A DNA stretch of 64,000 nt, taken from NCBI GenBank assembly GCA_963784995.1, contig CAWATZ010000016.1, forward strand, positions 62,001-126,000, read 5' to 3'. The notes beneath the pieces are model-generated. The model searched no databases. It was not told the DNA's origin and saw nothing but the letters and a program-made list of their open reading frames with translations. Origin of the DNA: CAWATZ01 sp963784995. Lineage in GTDB: Bacteria; Planctomycetota; Planctomycetia; Gemmatales; Gemmataceae. Below, one piece after another: positions 9,258-18,910 of this stretch. A program made the position numbers and the translations under genes. The stretch's first letter is position 1, and every line of letters starts with the position of its first letter.

Positions 9258-9485
9258 TCAGCGCTGTGACTTGCGGGAGAACGCCTGCGAGATTGATTGC
9301 AGTGAGCCTCCGTCAACCCGGTCGCAATCGTGGTCAGTGCCGCCAAAATCAATCCCAGCAAGCTTGCGAATGGCGATCTCAAGAACACCTGTCTTTGAAA
9401 CTCCAAACTGCTCGGCAAGGGCTGCAAGCATGGTTTGCGCATCTTCGCTCAATCGGTAACTTGTTGCCCCTTTTGGTTTGCCCAT
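9258..9485 (-). CDS. small ribbon-helix-helix-like regulator
   Basis: A 75-residue protein (MGKPKGATSYRLSEDAQTML). TSYRLSEDAQTMLAALAEQFGVSKTGVLEIAIRKLA has the spacing of a short beta strand plus two helices seen in ribbon-helix-helix DNA-binding proteins. It heads the TIGR04255 operon, ends 15 bp before the next gene, and has a 7-bp inverted repeat about 50 bp upstream that could be its own operator. It is probably an autoregulator or antitoxin-type repressor. Confidence 0.65.
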   Translation of the reverse strand: MGKPKGATSYRLSEDAQTMLAALAEQFGVSKTGVLEIAIRKLAGIDFGGTDHDCDRVDGGSLQSISQAFSRKSQR

Positions 9486-9534
9486 CAGTTGACTCCTCAA
9501 GTATTGCTCTGTCCAGCACCCTCCTTCTCTCAAT

Positions 9535-9553
9535 ATACCGCAATTAGCGGTAT
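9535..9553. promoter_or_regulatory. candidate operator upstream of the RHH gene
   Basis: ATACCGC-AATTA-GCGGTAT is a perfect 7-bp inverted repeat with a 5-nt spacer, 50 bp upstream of the small regulator's ATG (9485) in an AT-richer stretch. RHH proteins usually bind such short palindromes near their own promoter. Confidence 0.5.
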
Positions 9554-9740
9554 GGTCAATCCCAAGGCGGTGAACGTCCGCTTTTTTATTGAGTTGATGG
9601 TGACGGTTGGAACTATCCGGCAAGCTCAGAAGAAGCAAGGCAGTCCGAGAGCTACCAAGAGGCTCATTGCCGCCGAACCTGCCCCGGCGTAACATACCGC
9701 GGCCCGGCCCCTGACGACATCCACAGGCACTTATTGAGAG

Positions 9741-12578
9741 ATGCGTATGGCTACCAATGCACGCCCCCGCCCCGGCGTCTTCGGACGCCCCTGCTGGGCG
9801 GCGCTGACCGCCCTTCTGATCCTGGCTTCCACCGCGTCCGCGGCCGGGCCGTGGAGCGCCCTGATCAATCCCGACAACTCGCTGGCGTTCAGCTTCCTCC
9901 GCGACGGTCGGCCGGTCTTCCAGCTCAGCCTTGCCGGCTGGGGGCCGAAGTGGGCCTGGGTTGGCGTGCAGGCGCGCGAAAAGGCCGAGGGCCAACGACT
10001 CTCCGTTCGCTTCCCCTTCGTCGTCAGCAAGGACAAGGGTGAAGTCATTGACGTGCAGTTCCAGGCGTGGCAGCCGGGCAAGCGGCAGGTTGTCTTCCGC
10101 TACGACCTGGAGTCGGCGAAGGACGTGCCGCTCACCCAGCTGATCGCCAGCCTCAACTTCGAGCCGCAAGGCAGCCAGGGGACGCTCACCCTGACTCACG
10201 TCGAGGGCAAGCCAACCAAGGTCGCCTTGCCCATCAAAGGAATCCGTCCCGGGCCGACCGCGTCAAAGGCCGAGTTCGCCTTCGACAAGGGCGGCACGGT
10301 CATGATGCGGTTCGACCCACCGACGCCCATCACCTTCGACAATGCCCTGCGCGTGGTGCTGGCCTCCGACCTGTTCCGCCAGGGCAAGCGCCACGTCATG
10401 CTGACGCTGACCTTCCCCGAGGACGTGGCCTTCCACGCCTCGCAAGCCGACCTCGACAAATTCAGCCGGACCCTGGCCGGGCCCGACTGGTTTGCCTTTC
10501 AGCCGTCCAGGGAACTGGTGCCGGGGGTCATCGACATGAACAAGTGGCTTGACGCTCCCGCCGGTAAACACGGCGGCGTCCGCATGGTCAAGGATGGCTT
10601 CGCCTTCGAGGACGGCACCCCCGTCAAGTTCTGGGGTGTCAACCTGTCCTATACCGCCAACGCCCCCGACAAGCAGACCGCGGACTTCACCGCCGCCCGC
10701 TTTGCCAAGTACGGCATCAACGCCGTACGCATGCACAAGTTTTCCTACCCCACCGGCAAAATGGGCATCGGCGACCCCAGGGACTCCACGCGCATGGATC
10801 CCAAGGGACTCGATCAGTTAGATTACTTCGCCTCCAAGCTAAAAGAACGTGGCATCTACTTCGGCTGGTCGCACACGTACGGTTTCAAGGTTGTGCCCGG
10901 CGACAGCAAACGGCTGCTGGCCTACGACGAGATCGCCAGGAATCTCAAGGACAACAACACCTACGCTTTCATCCACTTCGCCGAGGACGTGCAGGACCTG
11001 ATGATCGAAATGGTCGTCAACTTGCTCAAGCACAAGAACCCCTACACCGGCCGGACCTACGCCAACGAGCCGGCCCTTTGCTTCATCGAGTTGCAGAATG
11101 AGGACGACATTTTCTTCTACACCTCGGAGAAGGCGTTCAACGCCTGTCCAACGTACAAGAAGCGTTTCTTGGCACGGTTCGCCGCCTGGCTGAAGGAGCG
11201 CTACGGTTCGCAGGAGAAACTGGCCTCCGCGTGGGAGGATGCCCTGAAGAAGGGTGAGACACTGGCGGACGCCAACATTGTGCCGCAACTGAACCCGTGG
11301 TTCTTCGGCGAGGACAACCTGCCGAAGCAGAAGGGCGGGGTGCGACGCCGGCTATTGGACACGGCCGCGTTCCTGCACCACGTTCAGGACCGCTTCTACA
11401 GCCGCTTCGTCAAGGCCATCCGCGACGCCGGCTACAAGGGCCCGCTGAACGGCTCGCCCTGGCAGGCCCCGAGTATGCTGCCGCATTACTACAACCTGTA
11501 CTCCGATTACAAGGTCGGCTTCATCGATCGGCACAACTATTTCGAGGGCAAGGGCCCGGGCATGTTCGCCTCCATGCTCACCAAGCCGGGCAGCGGCTAT
11601 TTCAGCAGTGGTCTGCAGCAGGTGGTCGATCGGCCGTTCGTCCTGTCGGAGTGGATCCACGTTTATCCCAACGTCTACTCGGCGGAAGGGCCGGCCATCA
11701 TTGCGGCCTACGGCATGGGCCTGCAAGGCTGGGACGCCTCCTACGAGTTCCAGTCACAGGCCAACCGCCGGAGCTTCGGCGACATCGCCGGCAACTTCCC
11801 CTGGGGCGTCTGGGATGCCGACGTGCCTACGTCGCAGGGGCAGTTCCCCTCTCTGGCCCGGATGATCTACCGCGGCGACGTCAAGCAGGGAGAGATCATC
11901 TCCGTGCGCCGCGTCAGCCCGACCGACCTGGCCGAGGGCAAATTCTCCTTCTCCGACAAGGTGGAGCAGAAGGGCGACGTGAAAACCTTCGGCGGCAGCG
12001 TGCCTCCGGAAGCGCTGGCCGCGGGACGTGTCGTTGTCGAGTTCACCGGCAAATCCCAAGCGTCCCAACTGCCGGACCTGAAGCGCTACCGCGAGGGCTC
12101 GGTCATCAAGTCGGTGACGGGGCAGCTGGCCTGGGACACGTCCGACAAGGGCTTTTTCACGGTGAACACCGCAGGCACCAAGGCGGTCGTCGGTTTCACC
12201 GGGGGCAAGGAGCAGACGCTGGGCGACGTCAAGGTGAAGCTCGACACACCGTTCGCGTCGCTGTTCCTGACGGCGCTGGAGCGTGGCGACGACCTGGCCG
12301 GCTGCAAGCGGGCCCTGATCACCGTGCTGGCCCGGCAGAGCAACACCGGCTTCAGCTACTTCGCGCCGGATAACCGGGTCTTGAAGAACGGGGGTGGGCC
12401 GATCTTGCTGGAGCCGGTGAAGGCGACGCTGACCATTGCGGGCCGACCGATCAAGGCAGTGAACCTGCTGGACCACGATGGCCGCCGCACCGGCCGGACG
12501 TTGGCCGTGAAGGATGGACGCTTCATGCTGGATGGGGCGAAGGACAAGGCCATTTACTACGAAGTGGAGTATCGCTAA
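9741..12578 (+). CDS. secreted clan GH-A glycoside hydrolase-like protein
   Basis: A 945-residue protein with a signal peptide (PCWAALTALLILASTASAAGP). Residues 60-260 form a beta-rich N-terminal domain. The central part is a TIM-barrel of the cellulase-like clan: KFWGVNLSYTANAPDKQ, then AKYGINAVRMHKFSY at the strand 2 region. The likely acid/base Glu is in CFIELQNEDDIFF, and the likely nucleophile is in RPFVLSEWIHVYP. A beta-sandwich C-terminal part ends AIYYEVEYR. Substrate unknown; planctomycetes use such exported enzymes on plant and algal polysaccharides. No polysaccharide-utilisation partners are adjacent. A hairpin 40 bp after the stop is a likely terminator. Confidence 0.8.
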   Translation: MRMATNARPRPGVFGRPCWAALTALLILASTASAAGPWSALINPDNSLAFSFLRDGRPVFQLSLAGWGPKWAWVGVQAREKAEGQRLSVRFPFVVSKDKGEVIDVQFQAWQPGKRQVVFRYDLESAKDVPLTQLIASLNFEPQGSQGTLTLTHVEGKPTKVALPIKGIRPGPTASKAEFAFDKGGTVMMRFDPPTPITFDNALRVVLASDLFRQGKRHVMLTLTFPEDVAFHASQADLDKFSRTLAGPDWFAFQPSRELVPGVIDMNKWLDAPAGKHGGVRMVKDGFAFEDGTPVKFWGVNLSYTANAPDKQTADFTAARFAKYGINAVRMHKFSYPTGKMGIGDPRDSTRMDPKGLDQLDYFASKLKERGIYFGWSHTYGFKVVPGDSKRLLAYDEIARNLKDNNTYAFIHFAEDVQDLMIEMVVNLLKHKNPYTGRTYANEPALCFIELQNEDDIFFYTSEKAFNACPTYKKRFLARFAAWLKERYGSQEKLASAWEDALKKGETLADANIVPQLNPWFFGEDNLPKQKGGVRRRLLDTAAFLHHVQDRFYSRFVKAIRDAGYKGPLNGSPWQAPSMLPHYYNLYSDYKVGFIDRHNYFEGKGPGMFASMLTKPGSGYFSSGLQQVVDRPFVLSEWIHVYPNVYSAEGPAIIAAYGMGLQGWDASYEFQSQANRRSFGDIAGNFPWGVWDADVPTSQGQFPSLARMIYRGDVKQGEIISVRRVSPTDLAEGKFSFSDKVEQKGDVKTFGGSVPPEALAAGRVVVEFTGKSQASQLPDLKRYREGSVIKSVTGQLAWDTSDKGFFTVNTAGTKAVVGFTGGKEQTLGDVKVKLDTPFASLFLTALERGDDLAGCKRALITVLARQSNTGFSYFAPDNRVLKNGGGPILLEPVKATLTIAGRPIKAVNLLDHDGRRTGRTLAVKDGRFMLDGAKDKAIYYEVEYR

Positions 12579-12615
12579 CAACCGGGGGAGCCGGGATCGT
12601 TAGCGACTGGAGTGA

Positions 12616-12658
12616 GCGAACGCCAGCGATACCGCTGGGCGCTCCCGCTGGCGTTCGC
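12616..12658. terminator. 13-bp stem hairpin after the glycoside hydrolase gene
   Basis: GCGAACGCCAGCG (12616-12628) and CGCTGGCGTTCGC (12646-12658) are perfect complements with a 17-nt loop, 37 bp after the stop. There is no clear T-run, so it may be a terminator, a transcript stabiliser or a degenerate repeat. Confidence 0.45.
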
Positions 12659-12697
12659 ACCGCTCCCGCCACCGGAGCGAACCGTCCACATCATCGG

Positions 12698-13036
12698 TCA
12701 GACAGGGAGATTGGCGAGAGGCTGATAGGTACACATCAAGATGGACGAGGTGCAGATTTGGAGCGGGAACGTCTGGGCTTTCCAGTCCGAGAAATCCCAC
12801 TCGATCAGATGGTAGGGCGTGCCCTCGGGGGGCTTGCCCCGGGAAGCCCAGATAAGGAGGATGGGTGGAAGGTTTCTGGAGTAGCCAACGTTCCTGCTCT
12901 TGGCCACCCGAATCTCCCGAAGGCCGGTCACGTGCTCACGAACCCAGTCGAGCATCCGCTCCAGTTCTTGCTGCATGCCGAATGTGGCCACGAGGGCAGC
13001 AGCTGCCTCCGTCACTTCCACTGGAACGGCCGACAT
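12698..13036 (-). CDS. hypothetical protein paired with HEPN-like gene
   Basis: A 112-residue protein (MSAVPVEVTEAAAALVATFGMQQELERMLDWVREHV). It is the second gene of a minus-strand pair, 36 bp after the HEPN-like gene. HEPN toxins are often encoded with a small antitoxin or nucleotidyltransferase. I see no GSxxxG nucleotidyltransferase signature here, so any antitoxin role is inferred from position alone. Confidence 0.5.
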   Translation of the reverse strand: MSAVPVEVTEAAAALVATFGMQQELERMLDWVREHVTGLREIRVAKSRNVGYSRNLPPILLIWASRGKPPEGTPYHLIEWDFSDWKAQTFPLQICTSSILMCTYQPLANLPV

Positions 13037-13072
13037 GATTCCGTCTCCTTATTGAATAGCAGCGCGCCCGAA

Positions 13073-13492
13073 TCAAGGCCATCTTGCTCGAATGTCCCCG
13101 ATCGCCGCCGCTCGGCGTGCCGGGTCGCTGTCGATCTGGTCCAGCAAAGCAATCGCCACCTGTGCCAGCACCAGATGCTTAGAAACCTCAGTTGCGTCTG
13201 CGAACAAACGGACAGTGGCCAGGGCAAAGTCTGCTTCCTCAACGAACGAGACGAGCCGTCTCAAGGCCTCCCAAACACGAAGGAGATCCATGCTGGTAAC
13301 AGATCTAAACCGCAACAGCACAAAGTCGTGAATGTCAACCTGGGCAGGCAGCGGGAACCCCCAGCGATCCAGGGCGGCCCTCGCCTCGTGGAGCACGGCG
13401 AGGTAGAGCCGGCTGACTGCCGAACGCCAGTTCACTTCCTTTGGCAGGCTCAGCAAGTGCTGTGCGGCATCCAGAAACTCCCTGCCGTCCAT
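13073..13492 (-). CDS. HEPN-domain-like protein (possible RNase toxin)
   Basis: About 139 residues from MDGREFLDAAQHLLSLPK. The segment NWRSAVSRLYLAVLHEARAAL resembles the core helix of HEPN proteins, with R-LYLAVL-H giving an Rx6H motif, close to the Rx4-6H ribonuclease motif of the family. A helical second half follows (LRRLVSFVEEADFALATVRL). I chose the internal Met because the upstream residues are Pro/Arg-rich low complexity. The following gene may be its partner. It could also be a non-catalytic HEPN protein. Confidence 0.5.
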   Translation of the reverse strand: MDGREFLDAAQHLLSLPKEVNWRSAVSRLYLAVLHEARAALDRWGFPLPAQVDIHDFVLLRFRSVTSMDLLRVWEALRRLVSFVEEADFALATVRLFADATEVSKHLVLAQVAIALLDQIDSDPARRAAAIGDIRARWP

Positions 13493-13707
13493 TCGCCCTC
13501 CGGGCGGATCGTCCCTTGACCTCGCTGGCCTTGCCGAGGCTGCCCACGAGCCAGCCGCAATCATTCTTGCCCAAAGTCCATTTCAGCGCCAAGCCGAAGT
13601 TTTCTCCGTGGTCGTAGTGTCGTAGTTCTGGCCTCTCCAGGGCCAACGGCGCGGCGACGGCATAGGATGATCCTGGGACAACCCAAACCCACGCGAACGA
13701 GGGGGCC

Positions 13708-14976
13708 ATGGCAGTCTCTGTTGAAGTCGCGACGCTGTTCCTGCGTGAAATGGCGGCCCGAGGCGTTCCGGTCACGGTCCGCGCAGATGGCCAGTACGAG
13801 TTCCGCCGGGGCAGCGGCGCCAACGCCATCAGCCTGGAGAACGTGAGCAAGGAGTTCGAGCGCGATCGCGACCCGGATCGAGTGCGGCGCTTCGTGGACT
13901 CGATTCTCACGGCCCCCGTCATCCCGGACTGGCCCGACGCCCGGAAGGGACTGTACTTCGCTGTCGAGCCGGCTGACTGCGACTTCGCCGACACGGTCCG
14001 CGAGGCGGTCAGCGATTCCGTCTTCCGCATCCTGGTGTATCTCAACGAGCCAGGCAACCAGCTGATGTGGGTCTCGGACAGCATGCTCGCGCACTGGAAC
14101 CAGACGCGCCAGGCTGCGGAGGAAGCCGCGGCCAGCAACCTGGCCGTGCTGCTGCGGAACGCCCCACTGCAACTGACCGAAATGGACGGCCGGACCTTCG
14201 CCACCTTCGGGATTCACTCGCCCTTCAAGGCAGCGCTGCCGTTCGCGCCGAACTTCCGGGAGGTGGTCGGGGCGAAGCTCGGCTGGCCGCTGTACGCGCT
14301 GATCCCCAGCCGCGATTTCGTCTACGTCTTCGCCGAGAAGGATCAACCGCTGCTGGGCGTGCTGGGCCGGGCCGCGGTGGAGGAGTTTGAGAAGGGCGCT
14401 TACCCGGTATCGCGCGACGTCTTCCTGGTGTCCGACGAGGGCATCACGGCCGTCTTTGAGCTTCAGGTCGTCCGTCCGCCGGGCGCCGACGAGGAGGAAG
14501 AGGAAGGGAACGGCCTGAAGACGATCCGTTTCCAGGGGGGAACAATCATCTTCCGCATCCCCGCAACCTGGGAGGAAGAATACGAGGAGAACGAAGGCGA
14601 CTTCTGCGATCCCGACGAGGATACCGGAACACTGCGGCTCCGGCTGCGGACCTTTCAGTTCGAGGGGCCGATCGATGCCGACCGCGTTGCGGGGATGATG
14701 CAGAACCAGGCCCAGGAGCACGGGGTCCCGGTAGAACGGCTGTCCAACGGCAACGCACTGGTCTTTTACACCCATGACTTCGAGGAGGACGGCGAGGAGC
14801 ATCGGATGTGGGTCTGGGCCATCGGCAATCCGGTGCTGCCGCGCTGCGCAAGGCTGGCTCTGTTCACTTACACAGTGCGGTCGGAGCAGGTTGAGGACGA
14901 GGAGATCGTCGAGTTGCTCGGCCTGCTCGACGGGCAAGTGCAGCAGGCGCGGTTCGCAACAGAACTGGGGCAGTGA
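13708..14976 (+). CDS. DUF1444-like protein with C-terminal extra domain
   Basis: A 422-residue cytoplasmic protein. The first 255 or so residues fit DUF1444 (YtpQ-like): AEEAAASNLAVLLRNAP, ASxF-type GIHSPFKAALPFAPNF, LIPSRDFVYVFAEKD and YPVSRDVFLVSDEG. An acidic linker (ADEEEEEGN) joins a C-terminal domain of about 140 residues (TIIFRIPATWEEEYEENEG ... ALVFYTHDFEEDGEEHRM) that may be a sulfite/immunity-like beta domain; I do not recognise it. The start ATG at 13708 follows a GAGGGGG stretch. Function unknown. Confidence 0.6.
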   Translation: MAVSVEVATLFLREMAARGVPVTVRADGQYEFRRGSGANAISLENVSKEFERDRDPDRVRRFVDSILTAPVIPDWPDARKGLYFAVEPADCDFADTVREAVSDSVFRILVYLNEPGNQLMWVSDSMLAHWNQTRQAAEEAAASNLAVLLRNAPLQLTEMDGRTFATFGIHSPFKAALPFAPNFREVVGAKLGWPLYALIPSRDFVYVFAEKDQPLLGVLGRAAVEEFEKGAYPVSRDVFLVSDEGITAVFELQVVRPPGADEEEEEGNGLKTIRFQGGTIIFRIPATWEEEYEENEGDFCDPDEDTGTLRLRLRTFQFEGPIDADRVAGMMQNQAQEHGVPVERLSNGNALVFYTHDFEEDGEEHRMWVWAIGNPVLPRCARLALFTYTVRSEQVEDEEIVELLGLLDGQVQQARFATELGQ

Positions 14977-15025
14977 CAGCCAGGCTGCGGAGCGGAGTGG
15001 CGATTTACCCTCCGGAGGTGGGCGT

Positions 15026-15520
15026 GTGGACGACAGAACCTTTCTGGCACTGGCGTGTCGGGAGCCATTCGGCACCTGCTCCGACGCCGAGTGGGGCGAA
15101 CTCACCGGCCACCTGCTTGCGTCGCTGTCCCAGTTCCTTGGTGTTCCGCTGGAGTTCGTCGGCGGACGCCGGCCGGATGGGGACAACTTCTCGCCGCTCG
15201 TCCGCTCGGTCGGCGACGTCTGCCCTGCTCTCGGGGTCCAGCTGGCCGGCATGATCTCGTGCTGGACGCCCAGGCGGGACAGTGGCTTGCAGATCGAGGC
15301 GCTGCTCTTTCTCTTCGTCCACGGCCAACGGGTGGCGCCGCCTGGGCTGGTGTTCCTCACCTGCAAATACCTCGGTCTTGGTGGCGGACCGGAGTGGGCG
15401 TGGCAGGGATGGCAGACGAGCGACTTTGGCGAACAGTGGGCTCCGTACACCCACAGGCGTTTCTTCGGAGGTGCGGAGGCGGAACTGCCGGGCGCGGGCC
15501 CGGGCACCTGTTCGCCCTAA
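15026..15520 (+). CDS. hypothetical protein
   Basis: A 164-residue protein starting at GTG (VDDRTFLALACREPFG), with GGAGG eight bases upstream, 49 bp after the DUF1444-like gene and likely in its operon. It contains small hydrophobic patches (ALLFLFVHGQRVAPPGLVFLT) but no clear membrane span. No family recognised. Confidence 0.55.
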   Translation: MDDRTFLALACREPFGTCSDAEWGELTGHLLASLSQFLGVPLEFVGGRRPDGDNFSPLVRSVGDVCPALGVQLAGMISCWTPRRDSGLQIEALLFLFVHGQRVAPPGLVFLTCKYLGLGGGPEWAWQGWQTSDFGEQWAPYTHRRFFGGAEAELPGAGPGTCSP

Positions 15521-15527
15521 CTTTGCG

Positions 15528-15773
15528 ATGCTGACAGGCCGGGACACCTCCCTCGGATCAAGCAACGGTTTGCTGGACGAACTCGCCCTCGTGGCTCTGC
15601 CACTCGGTAGCACCCTCGTGGACGGCGCGTTGTGTGAGGGAGAGCATCAGAAAGTTTGGCAGGCGTGTTGCTCCGGAAGGGACCCTTTCCGTGACGAACA
15701 AACAGCATGGCTGGCGTTGTTTGAGACGGCAACCACAAGCGTGAGGTATAACACGGCAGCAGTGCTCCATTAG
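15528..15773 (+). CDS. possible small ORF, weak
   Basis: An 81-residue open frame from ATG 15528 (MLTGRDTSLGSSNGLLDELA), following the previous stop by seven bases. No ribosome binding site is obvious and no family is recognised. It may be non-coding filler or a fragment. Confidence 0.2.
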   Translation: MLTGRDTSLGSSNGLLDELALVALPLGSTLVDGALCEGEHQKVWQACCSGRDPFRDEQTAWLALFETATTSVRYNTAAVLH

Positions 15774-15845
15774 CAGATGCAAGGTTCACTGTCCGGCCAC
15801 GGTGAGCCGGGTGGTGATCTTGGCGTTCGACGACGGAGGGTAGCC

Positions 15846-16505
15846 GTGCGTTTGGGACTCGTTACCGACATCCACAGTCATCCGGCCGAGCTGGCCCGTG
15901 CCCTGGCCCTCTTTCGCCAGCACGAGGTTGATCGTGTCGTCACCATCGGCGATACCATTGATGCGTTTGCTCGGTCAGACGGAGCCGGGGAGGTTGCCGC
16001 GCTGTTGCTTGAGGCCGACGCCGTTGGCGTGTGGGGCAACCACGACTTCAGCCTCTGTCGCGACGTGCCGGAACGAACGCGGGCCCGGTTCCCCCCCGTG
16101 GCGCTGACCTTCATGGCTCGAATGCAACCGCGCCTGGTGATCGCGGATTGCCACTTCAGCCACAAGGAGGCATCGGTGGACCCGCACGACGTGACCCAAC
16201 TTTGGGATGTGACGGATCGCCCCCTCGACCTGCTGGAACGGGCCAGGCAGGCCTTTGCCGCAGTGCCCCATCGCTGGCAGTTCGTTGGGCACTATCACCG
16301 CTGGTGGGCCGCGACGTCATCTGGTGCAGTGTTGTGGGATGGTTCTGCACCGCTGGACCTAGGGTTTCCGGATCGCTCTTTTGTTGTCGTTGCCGCCACC
16401 TGTGAAGGATGGTCTGGTGTCCTGGACATTGAGCAGGGGACGCTGCAGCCACTGTGGTGCGGCACTATCGAACCACCTGCGTCCGTGGACAGGCCACGTG
16501 AGTAA
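15846..16505 (+). CDS. calcineurin-like metallophosphoesterase
   Basis: About 219 residues from GTG (VRLGLVTDIHSHPAELARAL). The five-block metallophosphoesterase signature is visible: DIHSH near residue 7, TIGDTIDAF near 38, GNHDFSL near 66 and GHYHRWWA near 145. It belongs to the family of dinuclear-metal phosphatases and phosphodiesterases; substrate unknown. The GTG was chosen because the first block lies seven residues behind it, while the upstream frame is basic and motif-free. Confidence 0.8.
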   Translation: MRLGLVTDIHSHPAELARALALFRQHEVDRVVTIGDTIDAFARSDGAGEVAALLLEADAVGVWGNHDFSLCRDVPERTRARFPPVALTFMARMQPRLVIADCHFSHKEASVDPHDVTQLWDVTDRPLDLLERARQAFAAVPHRWQFVGHYHRWWAATSSGAVLWDGSAPLDLGFPDRSFVVVAATCEGWSGVLDIEQGTLQPLWCGTIEPPASVDRPRE

Positions 16506-16569
16506 GTTGGCATGGCAGACATTTCGATGCCTTGCACCTGCAGGCGCGCGCTTTCCAGAGGGCACAACA

Positions 16570-16605
16570 CAACCGGCCAGTCATCCCAGCGGAATGACCG
16601 GCCGG
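16570..16605. terminator. hairpin downstream of DUF4139 copy 1
   Basis: ACCGGCC and GGCCGGT with internal GTCAT/ATGAC pairing form a stem after the stop of the minus-strand gene. Similar GACCGGTC-type hairpins follow copies 2 (near 18850-18890) and 3 (near 21130-21165), so the terminator was duplicated with the gene. Confidence 0.45.
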
Positions 16606-16630
16606 TCCATGACGTCACTCCATCACACGC

Positions 16631-18792
16631 TTACTCAGCGGTGAAGTTGGCCAGGTATTGGTCAAACACCTTTCGTTGCTCGTGCTCGGTGGTCTGCAGT
16701 TTCTTGACGTCGGCCTGGTATCTTTCGATGACGGTCTCCTGGTCGTTGAGCTTCTTGAGATACCGCTGACCGATCTCGGAGTCGGCAGGCACCTCCTTGA
16801 GGTTGGCGCGCAGCCTGGCCTGGTCATCGGTGAGGATCTTCAGTTGCCGGTTGATCTCGGCAATTTCCTGCTGCGTCTTGTTGAGAGTCCAACGAAGCAC
16901 CATTGCCTTGTGCAAGCCTTCCTTGACCTTGGCAGAAATAACAGGCTGGCTGATGAAGAAGCGAATGCTGTTGTCGTCGAGGTTGCTCAGGACCAACTCC
17001 TGTTTGAAGACACGCTCCTCGGTGACCGTTTGGGTCTCGCTCTTGTCGGGAGCAACCTTGACCTGGAAACGATAGAAGTCGGAGGCAGTCTCGGCGGGCT
17101 TGTCGGTGTTGACCAGATGGAAGTCGTTGGCGCACCGGATGCTCGATCAGCACAGTCCGCTCGGCGTCATTGCGGTTCTTGATGGTGTAGGTCTTGGATT
17201 CACGCACCTTGGTCGTTGTGGTAATGACACCCTTGACTGCCTTGAGCTGGACGATCTTGCCGTTGTCGGCGTGGGGCACGGGATTGACCTCGGTGCCCAG
17301 ATCGATGGCGTAGGAGAGCAACCGTTCCTCGTTGGGCTGGATGTCCTGTACTCGGCTGTCGCCGGCATAATTGCCGCCTTCAAAGACGGTGATGGGGCCC
17401 TGCATCAGGTGCAGTCCGGAGGTGTTCTTGAACTTGAGCCCAAGCAGAGGGAACTTGGCCTGGACACGCTCGTTGTAGATGGAGACACGGCTGGCTTCGA
17501 TGTCCTTGCCGACGATCGGCAGCATCGGCGCTCTTCTGGCGGGGCAGGCTCACTGGCTTGTTCAACGCATACTGGAAGAAATCCCCCAACTTCGCAGCAC
17601 TTGCCGCTGCACTCACGCTTGAACTGAGATCGAGCCGCTTCTCCAGTTGCTCGATGCGATCGAGCGCGTAGTTGCTGGGGGCTAAAGGCTTGGCCGGTGC
17701 CGCGCCGCGCTCGCCACGGCTTCGATTCGCTCCGTTGGCCTTCGCTCGTTCATAAAACAGCTGATTCTCCCTCAATTCCTCAAGCGCAACCGCCGGCTTC
17801 TTGTCGTCACTCAGGGAACCGCTGTAAGAGGGGGGTCGGAGGGAAGCGAAGAGTTCCAGTTCGACGGTAGGACGAGGAACAAAGAGCGGCGTGTACAGAT
17901 CCATCTGGAAAGAGATGGGCCTGCCCGCGACGAGGGCCATGCGGACGTCCTTCCAGTCCTCGTCGGTGGGGTTCTCGACAATGGCCCAGCCTTGCAGATA
18001 GGGCTTCTCCTTCTTGTCCAGGACCAGCCGATAGCTCGTCTTCCAGATGGGGTTCTCGATCACGTAACCAACACGCACTTCCCGCTTGCCCTCGCCCTGG
18101 AAGTTGATGCTCACCGCTTTCTTCTGCGTGTCGTGAGACAACGCCAGCGTTTCCAGGGCCTTGCGGAACTCGCTGTCCATGATCGGATTGAGGAAACGCA
18201 CCCGCTGCACTTCGTTGAGCTTGAGCGAACGGATGCCATCGCTGCACCACAGGTTGAGCAGTTCGATTTCGACGGTGCCCTCCTTGCCAGCAGCTTGCTT
18301 CTGTTTCTCGATGCCGACCACGGTGCCGCTCATCGTTCCCGGCTGGGTGGCGTTGCCCTGCTGCAGCACCACTTCGACCTTCTCGCCTCGGGCCTGGTTC
18401 AGCAGTTGGCCGAAGCTGGGATTGTTCGTCAGGTTGATGGCGAAGGACTTCAAGATGCGTTCGACGGGAGCGTTGGAGTCGTAGGAAACGGTGGAGACGT
18501 GACCGCCATCGAGGTCGCGGACCACCATGCTCTTGAGCAGGTCGTTGATGTCCGCCACCGGGAACGACAGATCGACCCGGGCGTCGCCCTCGATCTTCCC
18601 TTCCCGCTGGAAATAGCCCACGCCGGAGCTAAACAGCACCACCTGGCCAATCGGCAGCTGGACCGTCCTGGCCGACGGCTGTTCGTCTCGGCCGGGTTCC
18701 TTGTTGACCTGGGCCGTGCCAGGACGCAGTAAGAACAGAGCGGCACCCAACGCAGCCAATGCAACCAATGTTAGCAGAGAGTAGCGACGCAT
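16631..18792 (-). CDS. secreted DUF4139-domain protein, paralogue 1 (two frameshifts)
   Basis: The first of three tandem paralogues. The signal peptide MRRYSLLTLVALAALGAALF precedes a mature protein carrying the DUF4139 features: WKTSYRLVLDKKEKPYLQGW, ENPTDEDWKDVRMALVAG and RPPSYSGSL near mid-protein. A coiled-coil C-terminus is rich in Lys/Gln (KKLNDQETVIERYQADVKKL). Against copies 2 and 3 it has one extra C near 17525 (after LPRQKS) and one extra G near 17137 (after EHPVR). Either the gene is broken or the sequence carries errors. The middle linker (RAKANGANRSRGERGAAPAK) is unique to this copy. Function of the family is unknown; export is inferred from the signal peptide. Confidence 0.75.
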
Positions 18793-18910
18793 GTTTCATT
18801 TCCAGTGTGTTGTTGGTTTGCTGGTGTGACAACTCGCTTTGCAGCGAACAACATGACTGGTCGGCCGCTTGCTCAGGGACGACCAGTCAACGAATGACTC
18901 CTCCCCACGC

